Assembly (NCBI RefSeq): GCF_036046055.1
Contig: NZ_CP107939.1
Span: 3,162,001-3,226,000, forward strand
Direction: 5' to 3'
Source of the DNA: Nocardia sp. NBC_00403
GTDB taxonomy: Bacteria > Actinomycetota > Actinomycetes > Mycobacteriales > Mycobacteriaceae
Length of the DNA stretch: 64,000 nt
A program made the translations under genes and the position numbers. The notes under the pieces were generated by a model that was not told the origin of the DNA, ran no database searches, and saw only the letters and a program-made list of their open reading frames with translations. Below are positions 18,139 to 27,130 of the stretch, in pieces; within the stretch, counting starts at the first letter, position 1; each line of letters starts with the position of its first letter.

Positions 18139-19353
18139 TCAGCCTGCGAGGTGGCCCAAGGCCGCCGTGAAGTCGGGTGCTTCGGTGGGTTGGTCGATGT
18201 AGTGGCGTTTGGTGACGGAGTCGTTGGCGTGGCCGAGTTGCCGGGCCGCGGCCTGGGGGCCGTACTGGTCGGCGATGAGGGATGCGACGGTCTTGCGGAA
18301 GGTCTTGGGGGTGACCCAGGCGAACTGCTCGCCGCGTGCTTGGCGCCACAGGCGGTTGAAGTTGTGGGGATCCCAGATGCCGCCATCGCGGTTGGGGAAG
18401 ACCAGGTCCAGTTCGTTGGCGAGTGCTTCGGCCTTGACCCGTCGGAGGGTGTCGATGACGAATTGGGGGAGGACCACTGTCCTGTAGCCGGAGTCGGTCT
18501 TGGTCCATTCCTGGCGGATCAAGCCTTTGCCTTTGATGCGGATGATGGTGCCGGAGAAGGTGATCCGTGCCGGCTTGCTGTCGAGGTCGACATCGCACCA
18601 GCGCAGGGCGAGTGCTTCGCCGGGGCGTGGACCGGTTCCGAGTTCGACGTCGGCGACGTCCAGGACTCTCGGATTGCGTTTGGGACCGTAGGTGTAGGCG
18701 GGTGCGCCGTCGAGTGGCTTTCCGGCGACCCACTCCTGGAGTTGGGTTCGCAGGTCCGCGAGGGTCTCGAGATCGGCCGCGCGCGGTTTCTGGCGCTTGC
18801 GGGGAAGGTCTGCGACCTCGCGGACCGGGTTGCGGTCGATGGCGTCGTGGCGGACGGCCATGCTCATCATCTCCGACAGGATGACCCGCTGCCGCCGCGC
18901 CTTCTCCCGGTGTCCGTTGAGAACAATCCGCTTCAGGTGCGCATCGATGCGGGAGGTGGTGGCCTCCCACACCCGCAGGCCGCCCAGCGCTGATTTGATC
19001 TTGACGGTTCCTTTGCTCGCCCTGCAATCGGTGGAAACCTCGATCTCCATTCGGTACAGGTCCAGCGTCTGCTCGGTAATGCCTTCTTGCAGAACTTTTT
19101 CCGCCAGCCACAGGTCGGCCAGATCGGTGAGCTTCGTGTCCCGGGTGATCAGCCGGCCCCGGGCTCCGGTGCGCTGAGTGAGTGATTCCCGCAGGGTATC
19201 TTCGGCCCGGCCCTTGGTGGTTCCGAACTTGTGTACGGTGCGGGTGATGCCGTCGTCGTCTCGGTAGCGCGTGGTTGCACGCCAGCTTCCGTTCGGCTGC
19301 CGCTTGGAGGTGATCCGGCCGTAGGTGCTGAGTGGAAGCGATTGTCTGGGCAA
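18139..19353 (-). CDS. int: Tyrosine site-specific integrase
   Basis: 404 residues. It has an N-terminal arm-binding region (YGRITSKRQPNGSW, as in phage integrases) and a core-binding SAM-like domain at about 75-175. The catalytic domain has Arg243 in GTGPRPGEALAL, Lys285 in TKTDSGYR, Arg353 in PKTFRKT, His375 in QLGH and the nucleophile Tyr385 in RHYID. The usual HxxR motif reads KTFR, with Lys350 in place of His. TTG 19353 is the start, with AGGAAGGA seven bases upstream. It should catalyse recombination at the tRNA-Asn site. Confidence 0.93.
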   Translation of the reverse strand: MPRQSLPLSTYGRITSKRQPNGSWRATTRYRDDDGITRTVHKFGTTKGRAEDTLRESLTQRTGARGRLITRDTKLTDLADLWLAEKVLQEGITEQTLDLYRMEIEVSTDCRASKGTVKIKSALGGLRVWEATTSRIDAHLKRIVLNGHREKARRQRVILSEMMSMAVRHDAIDRNPVREVADLPRKRQKPRAADLETLADLRTQLQEWVAGKPLDGAPAYTYGPKRNPRVLDVADVELGTGPRPGEALALRWCDVDLDSKPARITFSGTIIRIKGKGLIRQEWTKTDSGYRTVVLPQFVIDTLRRVKAEALANELDLVFPNRDGGIWDPHNFNRLWRQARGEQFAWVTPKTFRKTVASLIADQYGPQAAARQLGHANDSVTKRHYIDQPTEAPDFTAALGHLAG

Positions 19354-19580
19354 CGGTTGTCCTTCCTGTGGTGGGTGGTCGTTGGGCTGCCGCGTGACCG
19401 CGACCGGACCGGATGCCCCCCGGGACGCGAGGAGTTTGCGAAGGATGCTGGAGCGTCGAGCGTGGGATCGAGCCTGTCAACGTTTGATAGCTGAACCACG
19501 GCACAAACTGCTATATCCAGCAACCCAGGGCAAGCCTCGGTTGATTGCTAAAAGTTAGCTGAATGGCCTGTTGTCTGTAC

Positions 19581-19859
19581 TCAGTGGTCCTGCTGGCGGC
19601 TTCGGTGTTGCTTCGTTGGTGGTCGACGTCGTGGGTGTTGTGCCCGATCGGTCGGCTCATCGGCCTGAGGCCGCCCAGTCTTGTCGAGTTGGTCCTGCTC
19701 CCACTCGAGTAGATCGCTCAATCGATACCTTCGGTATCGCCCGATCCGTGCGTATCTGGGGCCCCGCCCGGCGGAGGCCCAGACCGCGAGCGTCTTCGCG
19801 GGAATCTTGAGGCGTGCGGCCAATTCGTCTGTGCTCAGCCACTCGTCATCGGGGTTCAT
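19581..19859 (-). CDS. Excisionase-like MerR/AlpA-type DNA-binding protein
   Basis: 92 residues from ATG 19859, with AGGGG six bases upstream. It has the winged helix-turn-helix of Xis/AlpA proteins: LSTDELAARLKIPAKTLAVW, then GPRYARIGRYRRYRLSDLLEW. A polar, basic tail follows. It is encoded just upstream of the integrase in the same direction, the normal place for an excision directionality factor. Confidence 0.82.
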   Translation of the reverse strand: MNPDDEWLSTDELAARLKIPAKTLAVWASAGRGPRYARIGRYRRYRLSDLLEWEQDQLDKTGRPQADEPTDRAQHPRRRPPTKQHRSRQQDH

Positions 19860-20286
19860 CTGAGCCCCTGGAGGACATCGATTCTCGCGCGCAGTCCAGC
19901 ATCCGGTCTGATCGGATGAGTCTGCGGCAGAGATGAATTCGATTGTCGGTTACGCCATGCGTAGTGGTTGTTATTCTCGCGCAAAGAGATTGCCGGGTGA
20001 TGGAGGGGCGAATACATGCGTAACTCATTTCTGAGCCGGTCCGCGATTCTCCCTACTCCATGAAACACCAGATTCCACATCTGTACCAGGGCATCGAAAG
20101 GCCCCGCAGGTTCGAATCCGTGATCCGCTCTCGTGAAAGACCAGGTCATCGGCATCGACCTAGCTTCGCGGCAAAGTGCTGTCGTCGATGGCACGGCAGG
20201 CCATCTGGTGCGGCCATCCTGACGACGGTCTGCATCACAGAGGTCGAGGAGCTGCACATCCAGATCGACCGCACGCTAGTTCCCGC
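19860..20286. other. Gene-poor stretch with possible coding relics
   Basis: About 430 bp. On the plus strand, two frames around 20150-20290 (VIGIDLASRQSAVVDGTAGH, then CITEVEELHIQIDRTLVPA) may be halves of a small decayed gene. The second ends in TGA overlapping the ATG of the truncated kinase. Nothing else is recognisable. Confidence 0.3.
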
Positions 20287-20667
20287 ATGAGCAAGGTGGT
20301 CGAGACTGACTGGCTGACGATCGTGCGGTCGGCTGGCGCCGCGGTTGGACTGGATGTCGATCAAGTTGATCTCATTCAGGTCAGTGAAAATGCCATCTAC
20401 CGGCTGCCGGGATGCGTTGTTGCCAGGGTGAGTCGACCCGGCCAACTGGCCGCATCGCGGCGGGAAGTGAACGTCGCTCGGTGGCTGGAGGCATCCGGGG
20501 TCTCAGCCGTGCAGGCTGTCCCGAACGTTGACCAGCCAGTGGACATCGGTGGCCGGGCGGTCACCTTCTGGCGCGAGCTCCCGTCGCACCATCACGGGAC
20601 GCCGACGCTCACGCAGCTGCACCAGCTGCCGGTCCGGTTGCTCATCTACTTCGGTCCCCTTCAGTGA
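20287..20667 (+). pseudogene. Truncated aminoglycoside phosphotransferase-family gene
   Basis: 126 residues of an APH/choline-kinase fold N-lobe: VSENAIYRLPGCVVARVSRP, then EVNVARWLEASGVSAVQ, and FWRELPSHHHGTPTLTQLHQL. It ends abruptly after LPVRLLIYFGPLQ, where the family normally continues into the C-lobe with the HxD catalytic loop. The catalytic residues are therefore absent. It lies just upstream of a complete APH(6)-like operon but is not its copy. Confidence 0.7.
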
Positions 20668-20677
20668 GATCGGTTTC

Positions 20678-20700
20678 CAGTCATGTCCGCGACATGACTG
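20678..20700. repeat. Inverted repeat, possible operator
   Basis: CAGTCATGTC and GACATGACTG flank CGC: 10-bp perfect arms. It lies 150 bp before the ATPase operon and just after the truncated kinase. There is no T-run, so an operator is as likely as a terminator. Confidence 0.45.
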
Positions 20701-20850
20701 CATCGACCCGTTCGCGCTACCTGCATCTCTTCTACCGCGTCGCTCCAATCCTGCAGCACCCCAACATCTCCCGATGCCGCGGCGAACGAACCTCTATGAT
20801 TCATGACTGGAACCACGTGTGTAGCGCGAGGATCGTCAGGAGGGGATGTT

Positions 20851-23238
20851 GTGCCGGGGACAGGTGCTCAAGCGCCGCTGGTGGACAGAATCGACGAGTT
20901 GGCGATGCTGTTGGAGGCCGTCGATCGCTCGGTCGAGTGTCGAGAGGCGCAGGTTGTCGTTCTTCGTGGTGAGGCCGGGGTCGGCAAGACGAGCCTGCTG
21001 ACCACTTTCGCTCACGAGGCGGCCCACCGGCACAGTTCTGTCCACTTACTCACTGGATACGGGCAGGCGATGCTGAACTCGCTGGCCTCGGACTCGTTCC
21101 AGGCTGTGCGGGAGTGCTTGCGATCGTTGGCCGCATCGGCGCAAAGATCGGGATCCCCTTCCCGGTGGCAGCGAATCACGCAGTCGTTCAAGCAGAACGC
21201 ACCGGATTGGATCGAGTCGGTACCCGTCGTTGGGCAAGTGCTGGCAGCCGGTGTCCGAACCGGGCAGTCCTACGCGGCCAGCGGCGGCGACCGCCCGGAG
21301 ATCGACAGTCGACTCGACCAGTTGCTTCGGCTCATCGAGGACATCGTCACTGACACACCGCTGGTGATGGTGCTCGATGACTTGCACTGGGCCGACACCG
21401 CAACCATCGACCTCCTTACGGCCATCGCGTTGCGGGTGCAGGGTCCGCTGGTCCTCGTCCTCGCGTACCGATCCGATCAATTGAAGTCCGCCGACCAAAC
21501 ACATCCGTTGCAGCGGACAGTCTTCAAATTGTGCAGGTATCGTCCGGAGACACCGGTCATCGATCTGCTTCGTCTTTCGCCGCAGGACACTGAGGAGTTG
21601 GTGCGCCGCACTGTCGTCGGACCCAGCGCCCCACCGAGTGTGGTATCGCGGATCGTCCGGTTGAGCGCTGGCAACCCCTTGTTCGCTGAGTCCTTGGCTC
21701 GAGTCGATCGACACCGCGCCCACTACCCGCCGAGACAGATCACGGCAGTAATCGAAGACCGACTGTCCTACTTGAGCTCTGACGATCAGCGGTTGCTCGA
21801 AACCGCTGCCTTGATCGGTTACAGCTTCGAGGTCGACTATCTGGCTCAGCTCACTCGGCTCGACATCGACGATCTGTACGAGCGGCTCCACGTCCTCTTC
21901 GACGAACACGACCTCGTTCGTCCCGCTGAGAAGCGAAATCAATACGACCGCTACCGCATCCATCACCCGCTCTTCGCGCAGGTGCTGCGGGAACGCGGCG
22001 CCGCCAATGGCCCCCGCTGGCGTCGTCACCACGCCAAACTGCTCCAGATCATCGAGGCAGAACAGCACTGGGACGATGAGCTGTTCGTGCGGGCGACAGC
22101 GGTGGCTGTCGAAGCATCCAACGGGCCAAAAGCAGGGGCGCTCGCGCTGCAAGCCGCCCGCCGCCAATTCGCGCTCGGCGCGGTCTCGAAAGCCCGCGAC
22201 CTCGCGCGCATCGCGGTTGACAACACTCCACATTTCGACGCGTTTGCTCTCTTGGCCGAATGCCTTTCCGCCGGAGGCGACCACGTTGCCGGAGTCGATG
22301 CGTGCGTGGCGGGACTCGAGCTGGCTGAGTCGGCGGCGGTAGCGCTCGCCGAGGTGGCGCGTGTTCGACTGCTGTGGGCGCGCAACCTTCGCATGACCTG
22401 CCGATGGATACAGGCAGTAGAGGTGCTCGACCAGCTGGCGATCGACTTCCCGGAACCTGGGCGAGTGTTGGCAGAGACGCTGAATCTCTATGCGGAGGTC
22501 GCGCTGTGCGGGCCTGTCCAGGATTTCGATCGGTGTGTCGATCTGTGCGACCAAGTAGCGGCGATGTCTACCGAACCCGAAGTGCAGTCCCGAGCCTTCG
22601 GCCACCGGGGGCTCGCACACTTGGCCGCCGGCCAGCCGATGGAGGCCGAGCAGTGGCTGCAAAAGGCGATCGACGTCGCCCGCGCGGCCGGACACCCGTA
22701 CGCTGAATACGAGGCAGTCCATTGGCTCAGCAAGAAGACGATGGCGTGCATGGAGGTCGAACGCTCCGCTCAGCTCCTCGCTCAGCTACGGGAGATGTCT
22801 CAGACCTCCGGAGTGGCCAGCGAGAATCCGCCACACGTCCGCGACCTCAGCCGGGTGCTCGGTTTACGAGGCGAATTTCCCAACGCCGCAAACGCTTTCG
22901 CGGTGTTCACCGATATCAGCCAAACGTCGGCCGCTGGGCGGGTTTCGACTACTTTGGCCTGCCAGCTGTCGGAAATCGAGTGGCTGTGGGGTCCGGTCGC
23001 GGCGGCTGAGTTCCTCGAAGAAGTGCTGCGCGCGGCGAATGAAGACTTCTTGCTCGTCGACTCGCGCGAGCTCCTGCGCGGACTGGTCGAACGGCTCGGT
23101 GCCCGCCCGCCGGGATGGGACCCCGTCGCCTTCGCGGTCGCCGAATTGGGAGTGCCCCTCGATCACGCCGAGGCTGCCGATGCGATCTTCCGGTTCGACG
23201 TGCCCAGCCTGGCACACTTGCGGGCCGGGCTGCCGTGA
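20851..23238 (+). CDS. P-loop ATPase with TPR-like helical C-terminus (STAND/AAA)
   Basis: 795 residues from GTG 20851, with AGGAGGGG just upstream. The Walker A motif is GEAGVGKTS (about 40-48) and Walker B is LVMVLDDLHWAD (about 170-180). A winged-helix region follows, with DRLSYLSSDDQRLLETAALI. From about residue 400 on the protein is helical with TPR-like units (RQFALGAVSKARDLARIAVD, GHRGLAHLAAGQPMEAEQWL). This is the MalT/AfsR-like ATPase layout but without a LuxR DNA-binding end. Its stop overlaps the start of the next gene (GTGA), so the three-gene operon is translationally coupled. It may be the sensor or switch of the unit (inference). Confidence 0.82.
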   Translation: MPGTGAQAPLVDRIDELAMLLEAVDRSVECREAQVVVLRGEAGVGKTSLLTTFAHEAAHRHSSVHLLTGYGQAMLNSLASDSFQAVRECLRSLAASAQRSGSPSRWQRITQSFKQNAPDWIESVPVVGQVLAAGVRTGQSYAASGGDRPEIDSRLDQLLRLIEDIVTDTPLVMVLDDLHWADTATIDLLTAIALRVQGPLVLVLAYRSDQLKSADQTHPLQRTVFKLCRYRPETPVIDLLRLSPQDTEELVRRTVVGPSAPPSVVSRIVRLSAGNPLFAESLARVDRHRAHYPPRQITAVIEDRLSYLSSDDQRLLETAALIGYSFEVDYLAQLTRLDIDDLYERLHVLFDEHDLVRPAEKRNQYDRYRIHHPLFAQVLRERGAANGPRWRRHHAKLLQIIEAEQHWDDELFVRATAVAVEASNGPKAGALALQAARRQFALGAVSKARDLARIAVDNTPHFDAFALLAECLSAGGDHVAGVDACVAGLELAESAAVALAEVARVRLLWARNLRMTCRWIQAVEVLDQLAIDFPEPGRVLAETLNLYAEVALCGPVQDFDRCVDLCDQVAAMSTEPEVQSRAFGHRGLAHLAAGQPMEAEQWLQKAIDVARAAGHPYAEYEAVHWLSKKTMACMEVERSAQLLAQLREMSQTSGVASENPPHVRDLSRVLGLRGEFPNAANAFAVFTDISQTSAAGRVSTTLACQLSEIEWLWGPVAAAEFLEEVLRAANEDFLLVDSRELLRGLVERLGARPPGWDPVAFAVAELGVPLDHAEAADAIFRFDVPSLAHLRAGLP

Positions 23239-24359
23239 AATCCGCAGCGGTCGAGGACTTCGCGCTGCGCTGTGAACTTATCCAGTTCAATCACGCATCC
23301 TATGGACTGAGTTCACGGCGAGTCATCGCTGAAGGAGAACGGCTTCGTCGTCAGATCGAATCCGACCCGACCCTGCACCTCGGTTCGGAGCTGACCCGCC
23401 GTCTCACCGCGCAGACGATATCGGTAGCCGAAATGCTCGGTGTGGACAGCACCCGATTGACGCTGTGCACCAATGCTACTTCGGCCGCCGCGGCGATCAT
23501 CGCTTCAGTTCCACTCAACGCGGACAGCACGGTGGTCGTGCTCGATGTCGAGTACTCGTCGATCCGCCGTGCATGGGAAATCGCGTGTACCAAAGCCGGG
23601 GCACGCCTGGTGTCCGTGGCCGTGCCGGTGCCATTCGAATCGGCTGCTGCGCTGCTGGCTGTCCTCGATGACCAGGTCCCCGGCTTGGTCGACTACTTGC
23701 AGATCAGCGCGATTACATCGTCGACCGCGTTTCGAATGCCCGCACCGGCGCTCGGCGCGTGGGTTGAGCAGCGCGGTGGCCGACTGATAGTCGACGCTGC
23801 GCACGTGCCGGGGCACATTCCTCTGCTCCCCGAACTATGGGGTGCGGCCGCCGTATTCGGAACCCTCCACAAGTGGTTTCCGACCTTACGTCCCGTCGGC
23901 CTTCTGTGGCTCACACCAGAGCTCGACATCCGGCCGGCGGAAGTATCGCTGACGTGGGACTCCCCGGACCTCGTCGAGCGATTCTCCTGGCCAGGAACAT
24001 TCGATCCGGTCCCTCGCCTGTGCACGGAGACCGCAGTCGCGCAGTGGCTCGAATGGCAAGACGCCGGGCTACTCGACGACTGCGAGCAGTTGGCAGACAC
24101 CGCCGACCAGGCAATGGTCGACATTGGCGCCCGACGCACGGCCACAACGGAATTCAGGCCGCCTCGCCTTCGTTCGTTCATACTCGACGGAGTGACAGCA
24201 CCCCAGGTTAAGGATGCGCTGCGGGTCGCCGGGATCCGGGCGTGGGTCGGCCACGGTGCGGGCGGCGAATGCCTGCTGCGGCTCGCGACGCACATCTACA
24301 ACGACGAGAACGATGTCGATCGTGTCACCAACCGAATCCAGGAGGTGCTGTCTCGATGA
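23235..24359 (+). CDS. Class V aminotransferase-fold PLP enzyme
   Basis: 374 residues from GTG 23235, overlapping the ATPase gene by 4 bp. It is a fold type I PLP enzyme of the isopenicillin-N-epimerase/cysteine-desulfurase group. It has the N-terminal FNHASYGLSS, a cofactor Asp187 in LIVDAAHVPGH and the Schiff-base Lys213 in FGTLHKWFPT. No catalytic Cys loop typical of cysteine desulfurases was noticed, so an epimerase, lyase or aminotransferase is likelier. The C-terminal domain ends NDENDVDRVTNRI. It is flanked by an ATPase and a kinase in one coupled operon; the substrate is unknown. Confidence 0.82.
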   Translation: MKSAAVEDFALRCELIQFNHASYGLSSRRVIAEGERLRRQIESDPTLHLGSELTRRLTAQTISVAEMLGVDSTRLTLCTNATSAAAAIIASVPLNADSTVVVLDVEYSSIRRAWEIACTKAGARLVSVAVPVPFESAAALLAVLDDQVPGLVDYLQISAITSSTAFRMPAPALGAWVEQRGGRLIVDAAHVPGHIPLLPELWGAAAVFGTLHKWFPTLRPVGLLWLTPELDIRPAEVSLTWDSPDLVERFSWPGTFDPVPRLCTETAVAQWLEWQDAGLLDDCEQLADTADQAMVDIGARRTATTEFRPPRLRSFILDGVTAPQVKDALRVAGIRAWVGHGAGGECLLRLATHIYNDENDVDRVTNRIQEVLSR

Positions 24360-25294
24360 ACATCCCGACAATCCCCGAACGGCTGGAAGCGGCCATCATC
24401 TTCCTCCGCGGCGAGGACGACGGCCGCGCCTGGCTCGGTACGCTCCCAGTCCAACTCTCCCGGTATGCCGAGCAATGGGGCCTGGACCTGGAAAGCATCG
24501 CGGACAACGGCGCAATGTCGTGCTGCGCGTACTGCACTGAAGTCGACACAGGTCGAGCTGCTGTGCTGAAGATCCCCGTCGACCTGGAAGCCGGCAACAC
24601 CGAGACGCAGATGATCGACCGCTGGGCCGTCGGCAACGCCGCACCATCGGTTCTACGCCGAGATGCCGACACTGGCGTCTTCCTGATGACCCGCATCATC
24701 CCCGGAACCGTGGCGTGGCCGGACGGCGATCCTGCTGAATCCACGAGCTTCGCCACACTGCTCAGCCGCCTCAACTCACCGGACCTGCCGGAACCACCTG
24801 CCTTGAAAGACATCGCCGACGTAGTCCAAATGCGAATGGGCTGGGCCAGAGAGCGTTTCGATGATCCCCGGTACGCGGAAGCGATCCAGCGGATCGACGG
24901 CAACCGACATCTCGCCGACGCACAAGCAGTACTCGACAAACTCCTGATCACCACGGAAAGCCGTCACGTACTCCATGCGGATCTGCAGGCCAAGAACATT
25001 TTGCAAGGTCAAGACCTGTGGTACACGATCGACCCGTTGGGTGCAGTCGGCGATGTCAACGCCGAGGCAGCGCTGTGGGTAGCGATCCAGGACGGACCTC
25101 GAACAATTGATGAACGGCTCGATGATCTGGCTACGCACCCTTTGCTGACGCCGAACCGGATGCGGGCATGGACCTATGTTCTTGCGGTCGCAGAGTACCG
25201 GCCGTATCTCCCCGCCTCGGGGGAGCGAATTTTGCACTTCGTCGATGCCATGGATTGTGGAATCGTCGACTCGATTGGATGGGATTGCCCATAA
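24356..25294 (+). CDS. APH(6)/hydroxyurea-kinase-like phosphotransferase
   Basis: 312 residues from ATG 24356 (ATGA overlap with the PLP-enzyme gene). It belongs to the streptomycin 6-kinase-like family. The catalytic loop is His207-Ala-Asp209-Leu-Gln-Ala-Lys-Asn214, and the metal-binding Asp226 is in IDPLGAVGD. The N-lobe has AAVLKIPVDLEAGNTETQMI with the ATP-binding Lys. It could inactivate an aminoglycoside, but its place as third gene of a coupled ATPase/PLP-enzyme operon suggests a metabolic or signalling substrate instead (inference). Confidence 0.85.
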   Translation: MNIPTIPERLEAAIIFLRGEDDGRAWLGTLPVQLSRYAEQWGLDLESIADNGAMSCCAYCTEVDTGRAAVLKIPVDLEAGNTETQMIDRWAVGNAAPSVLRRDADTGVFLMTRIIPGTVAWPDGDPAESTSFATLLSRLNSPDLPEPPALKDIADVVQMRMGWARERFDDPRYAEAIQRIDGNRHLADAQAVLDKLLITTESRHVLHADLQAKNILQGQDLWYTIDPLGAVGDVNAEAALWVAIQDGPRTIDERLDDLATHPLLTPNRMRAWTYVLAVAEYRPYLPASGERILHFVDAMDCGIVDSIGWDCP

Positions 25295-26012
25295 GCCACA
25301 CCGCATGGCTTCGCCTCGGCTCGCCATCGGGCATCACCTCACGGATAGCGGCGTGCACCGCGAACACGTCAGCTGAACGCGCATCAGCACGCGGGCAGTC
25401 CCGACTTGGCTCGGTTCGCTCCACCGGACGTATGAGACGGCCCTCGGTGGGCGCTTTAGACCGTGTCTCACGTCGTTGTCATTCGCTCGATGGCCATAGT
25501 CCCGGCGCATGCTTGCAGAACCATGTCGTTGGAAGGCAGTGGCGTCCTGATGACCGCCTCGCGAAGGTTCGCTGACCTGGTTGATGATTGGGGGGCAATC
25601 TGTAAGTCGTTGGCGCTGTGCATATTTGATCAGCAATTTGTCGTCAAAGGTCATACGCTGCTCCGGGGACTGCTTTGACGCAGTCCATGCTCGAATGTTG
25701 TTGGCTTGGACTTGATTTCGGTTCCAATGGGCTGGGAGCCGTGACGAAGATGCACGCGGAGTCTGTCCACGAGAACCTGTCCTGGCTCGCGGATCTGCTG
25801 CGGTGTCGACGCATCGTTCGCAGGGTGATGTGGCGGTCGCCATCGGCCGAGGTTCTGGGGGTGGGGCGGCTGCGGCGTGATGTGTATCTGACATGAGGTG
25901 GGACCGGCTTCAGATGTGAGGGGCAAGCGTGAGCAAGCGGAAGGGAGCGCATCGCGCGGGCAACCCCGTGCGGCGGAAGCGATGGAGATGCACGGCGGAA
26001 GTGGGGCGAACC
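25295..26012. other. Gene-poor region, nothing firm
   Basis: About 720 bp with only arginine-rich or low-quality frames. A possible inverted pair, GAGACGG near 25434 and CCGTGTCTC near 25460, recalls insertion-sequence ends, but no transposase is attached. Confidence 0.4.
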
Positions 26013-26216
26013 TCAGGCATCGCTTGCTTGCACCAGGAACGCCGTGACCTGGAGGTGTACGAAGCAGTCGTCCGGCCGGTGCGTTGCGTGGATGCGCTGC
26101 AGCTCCACTGCCCGCGCGACGGTCAGCTCGATGAGATGGACATGACACCAGCGCTCCGCCAACGTGCCGTCCGCCGCGACGAACTCCTTGCGTTGTGGTT
26201 GATCTGGCATCGTCAC
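26013..26216 (-). CDS. Small hypothetical protein, last gene of operon
   Basis: 67 residues from GTG 26216, overlapping the stop of the upstream gene (GTGA). It reads MTMPDQPQRKEFVAADGTL, then HVHLIELTVARAVELQRIHA. No family recognised. Tight coupling to the preceding gene supports it as real. Confidence 0.55.
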   Translation of the reverse strand: MTMPDQPQRKEFVAADGTLAERWCHVHLIELTVARAVELQRIHATHRPDDCFVHLQVTAFLVQASDA

Positions 26217-26833
26217 TGCTCTGTGTGGCTGGCGGCGGTGTCACTGCCGTTGGCCGCGGTAGGGGGTTGCCCGTGCACATCTTCGGTGCCATCCAGTCGC
26301 AGCGTCTGGGGCGGCAGAGCATCGGTGGCTTTGTCTGGCAGCCGAACTCCTCCAGCCCTGACATCGGTGACCAGCTGGTCGAATGCCTCGATGTGGCAGG
26401 ACAGCATGTGTGCATCACGTTCGCCGTGCTCGGGATCGTTTCGGCGCAGGGTGTAGAGCAGGTATTTCCAGGCCAGCCAATGCACCATTTCCCCGTACGA
26501 CGAGGGACCGAGCGGAGCGCCGGGCTGGACCGCGATCTCCTTCGAGTGTCCTTCGGCTTCGTGGTCGATCAGGAAGGTCAGGATGGACAGTTGTTCGTGG
26601 ACGACATCGGGAACATCCCGGCGATGGTCGTAGATCACGCGCAGGATGCCGATGTACTGGTGGGCGCAGCGCAGCATCACCGTCGTCGGTTCTTCTGCCC
26701 CGGCGAAGACCCGCAGGAAGGGTCCGGCATCGGGCAGCGGATGATCGGGTTGGGCCTCGACGGGTGGAGGCGAAAAGGAGGCTGGCGTGCTCGGGAAGGT
26801 GCCCAACGCGAGGTGGCCCGACGGCAGTGGCAT
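26213..26833 (-). CDS. Hypothetical helical protein
   Basis: 206 residues. After a proline-rich N-terminus (about 40 residues) it is helical and rich in His and Asp, with AHQYIGILRVIYDHRRDVPD, LTFLIDHEAEGHSKE and DAHMLSCHIEAFDQLVTDV. No family was recognised. The many His/Asp/Glu residues within helices could bind metal (inference). It lies fourth in a five-gene minus-strand run divergent from an XRE/TPR regulator and overlaps the next gene by 4 bp. The start could also lie a few codons inside the proline-rich part. Confidence 0.6.
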   Translation of the reverse strand: MPLPSGHLALGTFPSTPASFSPPPVEAQPDHPLPDAGPFLRVFAGAEEPTTVMLRCAHQYIGILRVIYDHRRDVPDVVHEQLSILTFLIDHEAEGHSKEIAVQPGAPLGPSSYGEMVHWLAWKYLLYTLRRNDPEHGERDAHMLSCHIEAFDQLVTDVRAGGVRLPDKATDALPPQTLRLDGTEDVHGQPPTAANGSDTAASHTEQ

Positions 26834-26902
26834 GAGGAAGTGGCCCTTCAGATTTGAGTGTGGATGGTCCGCGCGGCGGTTGCGCAGGATGGGTGAGAAA
26901 CG

Positions 26903-27124
26903 TCAGTCCCACAGCGCCGCACATGGCAGCGGTGGTAGGTCGGCAGCTACGTCGTTATCGACTGTGACGGTGAACTCTGGAAAGCTCTGGGCCAGTTCGG
27001 CGGCGACGTCGGCGGCTTGCTCGGCCGAGGCAGCGAAATCCAGGTTCAGCGCACCGGATTCGATGTGAATGTGGCGGATGCGACGCGGTGGACGTGGTGC
27101 TCGGACGGGCCGCAGCGGTGCCAC
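26903..27124 (-). CDS. Small hypothetical protein
   Basis: 73 residues from GTG 27124, 6 bp after the preceding stop. A basic N-terminus leads into IHIESGALNLDFAASAEQAADVA and FPEFTVTVDNDVAADLPPLP, a beta-alpha-beta pattern. Family unknown. Operon position supports it. Confidence 0.55.
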   Translation of the reverse strand: MAPLRPVRAPRPPRRIRHIHIESGALNLDFAASAEQAADVAAELAQSFPEFTVTVDNDVAADLPPLPCAALWD

Positions 27125-27130
27125 AACTGA

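Noticed and set aside
17813..19504. 563-codon minus-strand frame across the integrase region
   Set aside because: Out of frame with the integrase catalytic motifs and reads through the tRNA; shadow frame.
21046..22722. 558-codon minus-strand frame opposite the STAND-like ATPase
   Set aside because: Antisense to a gene with clear Walker motifs; no recognisable domain.
25434..25470. Possible insertion-sequence inverted ends (GAGACGG and CCGTGTCTC)
   Set aside because: Short, imperfect and with no transposase or target duplication nearby.
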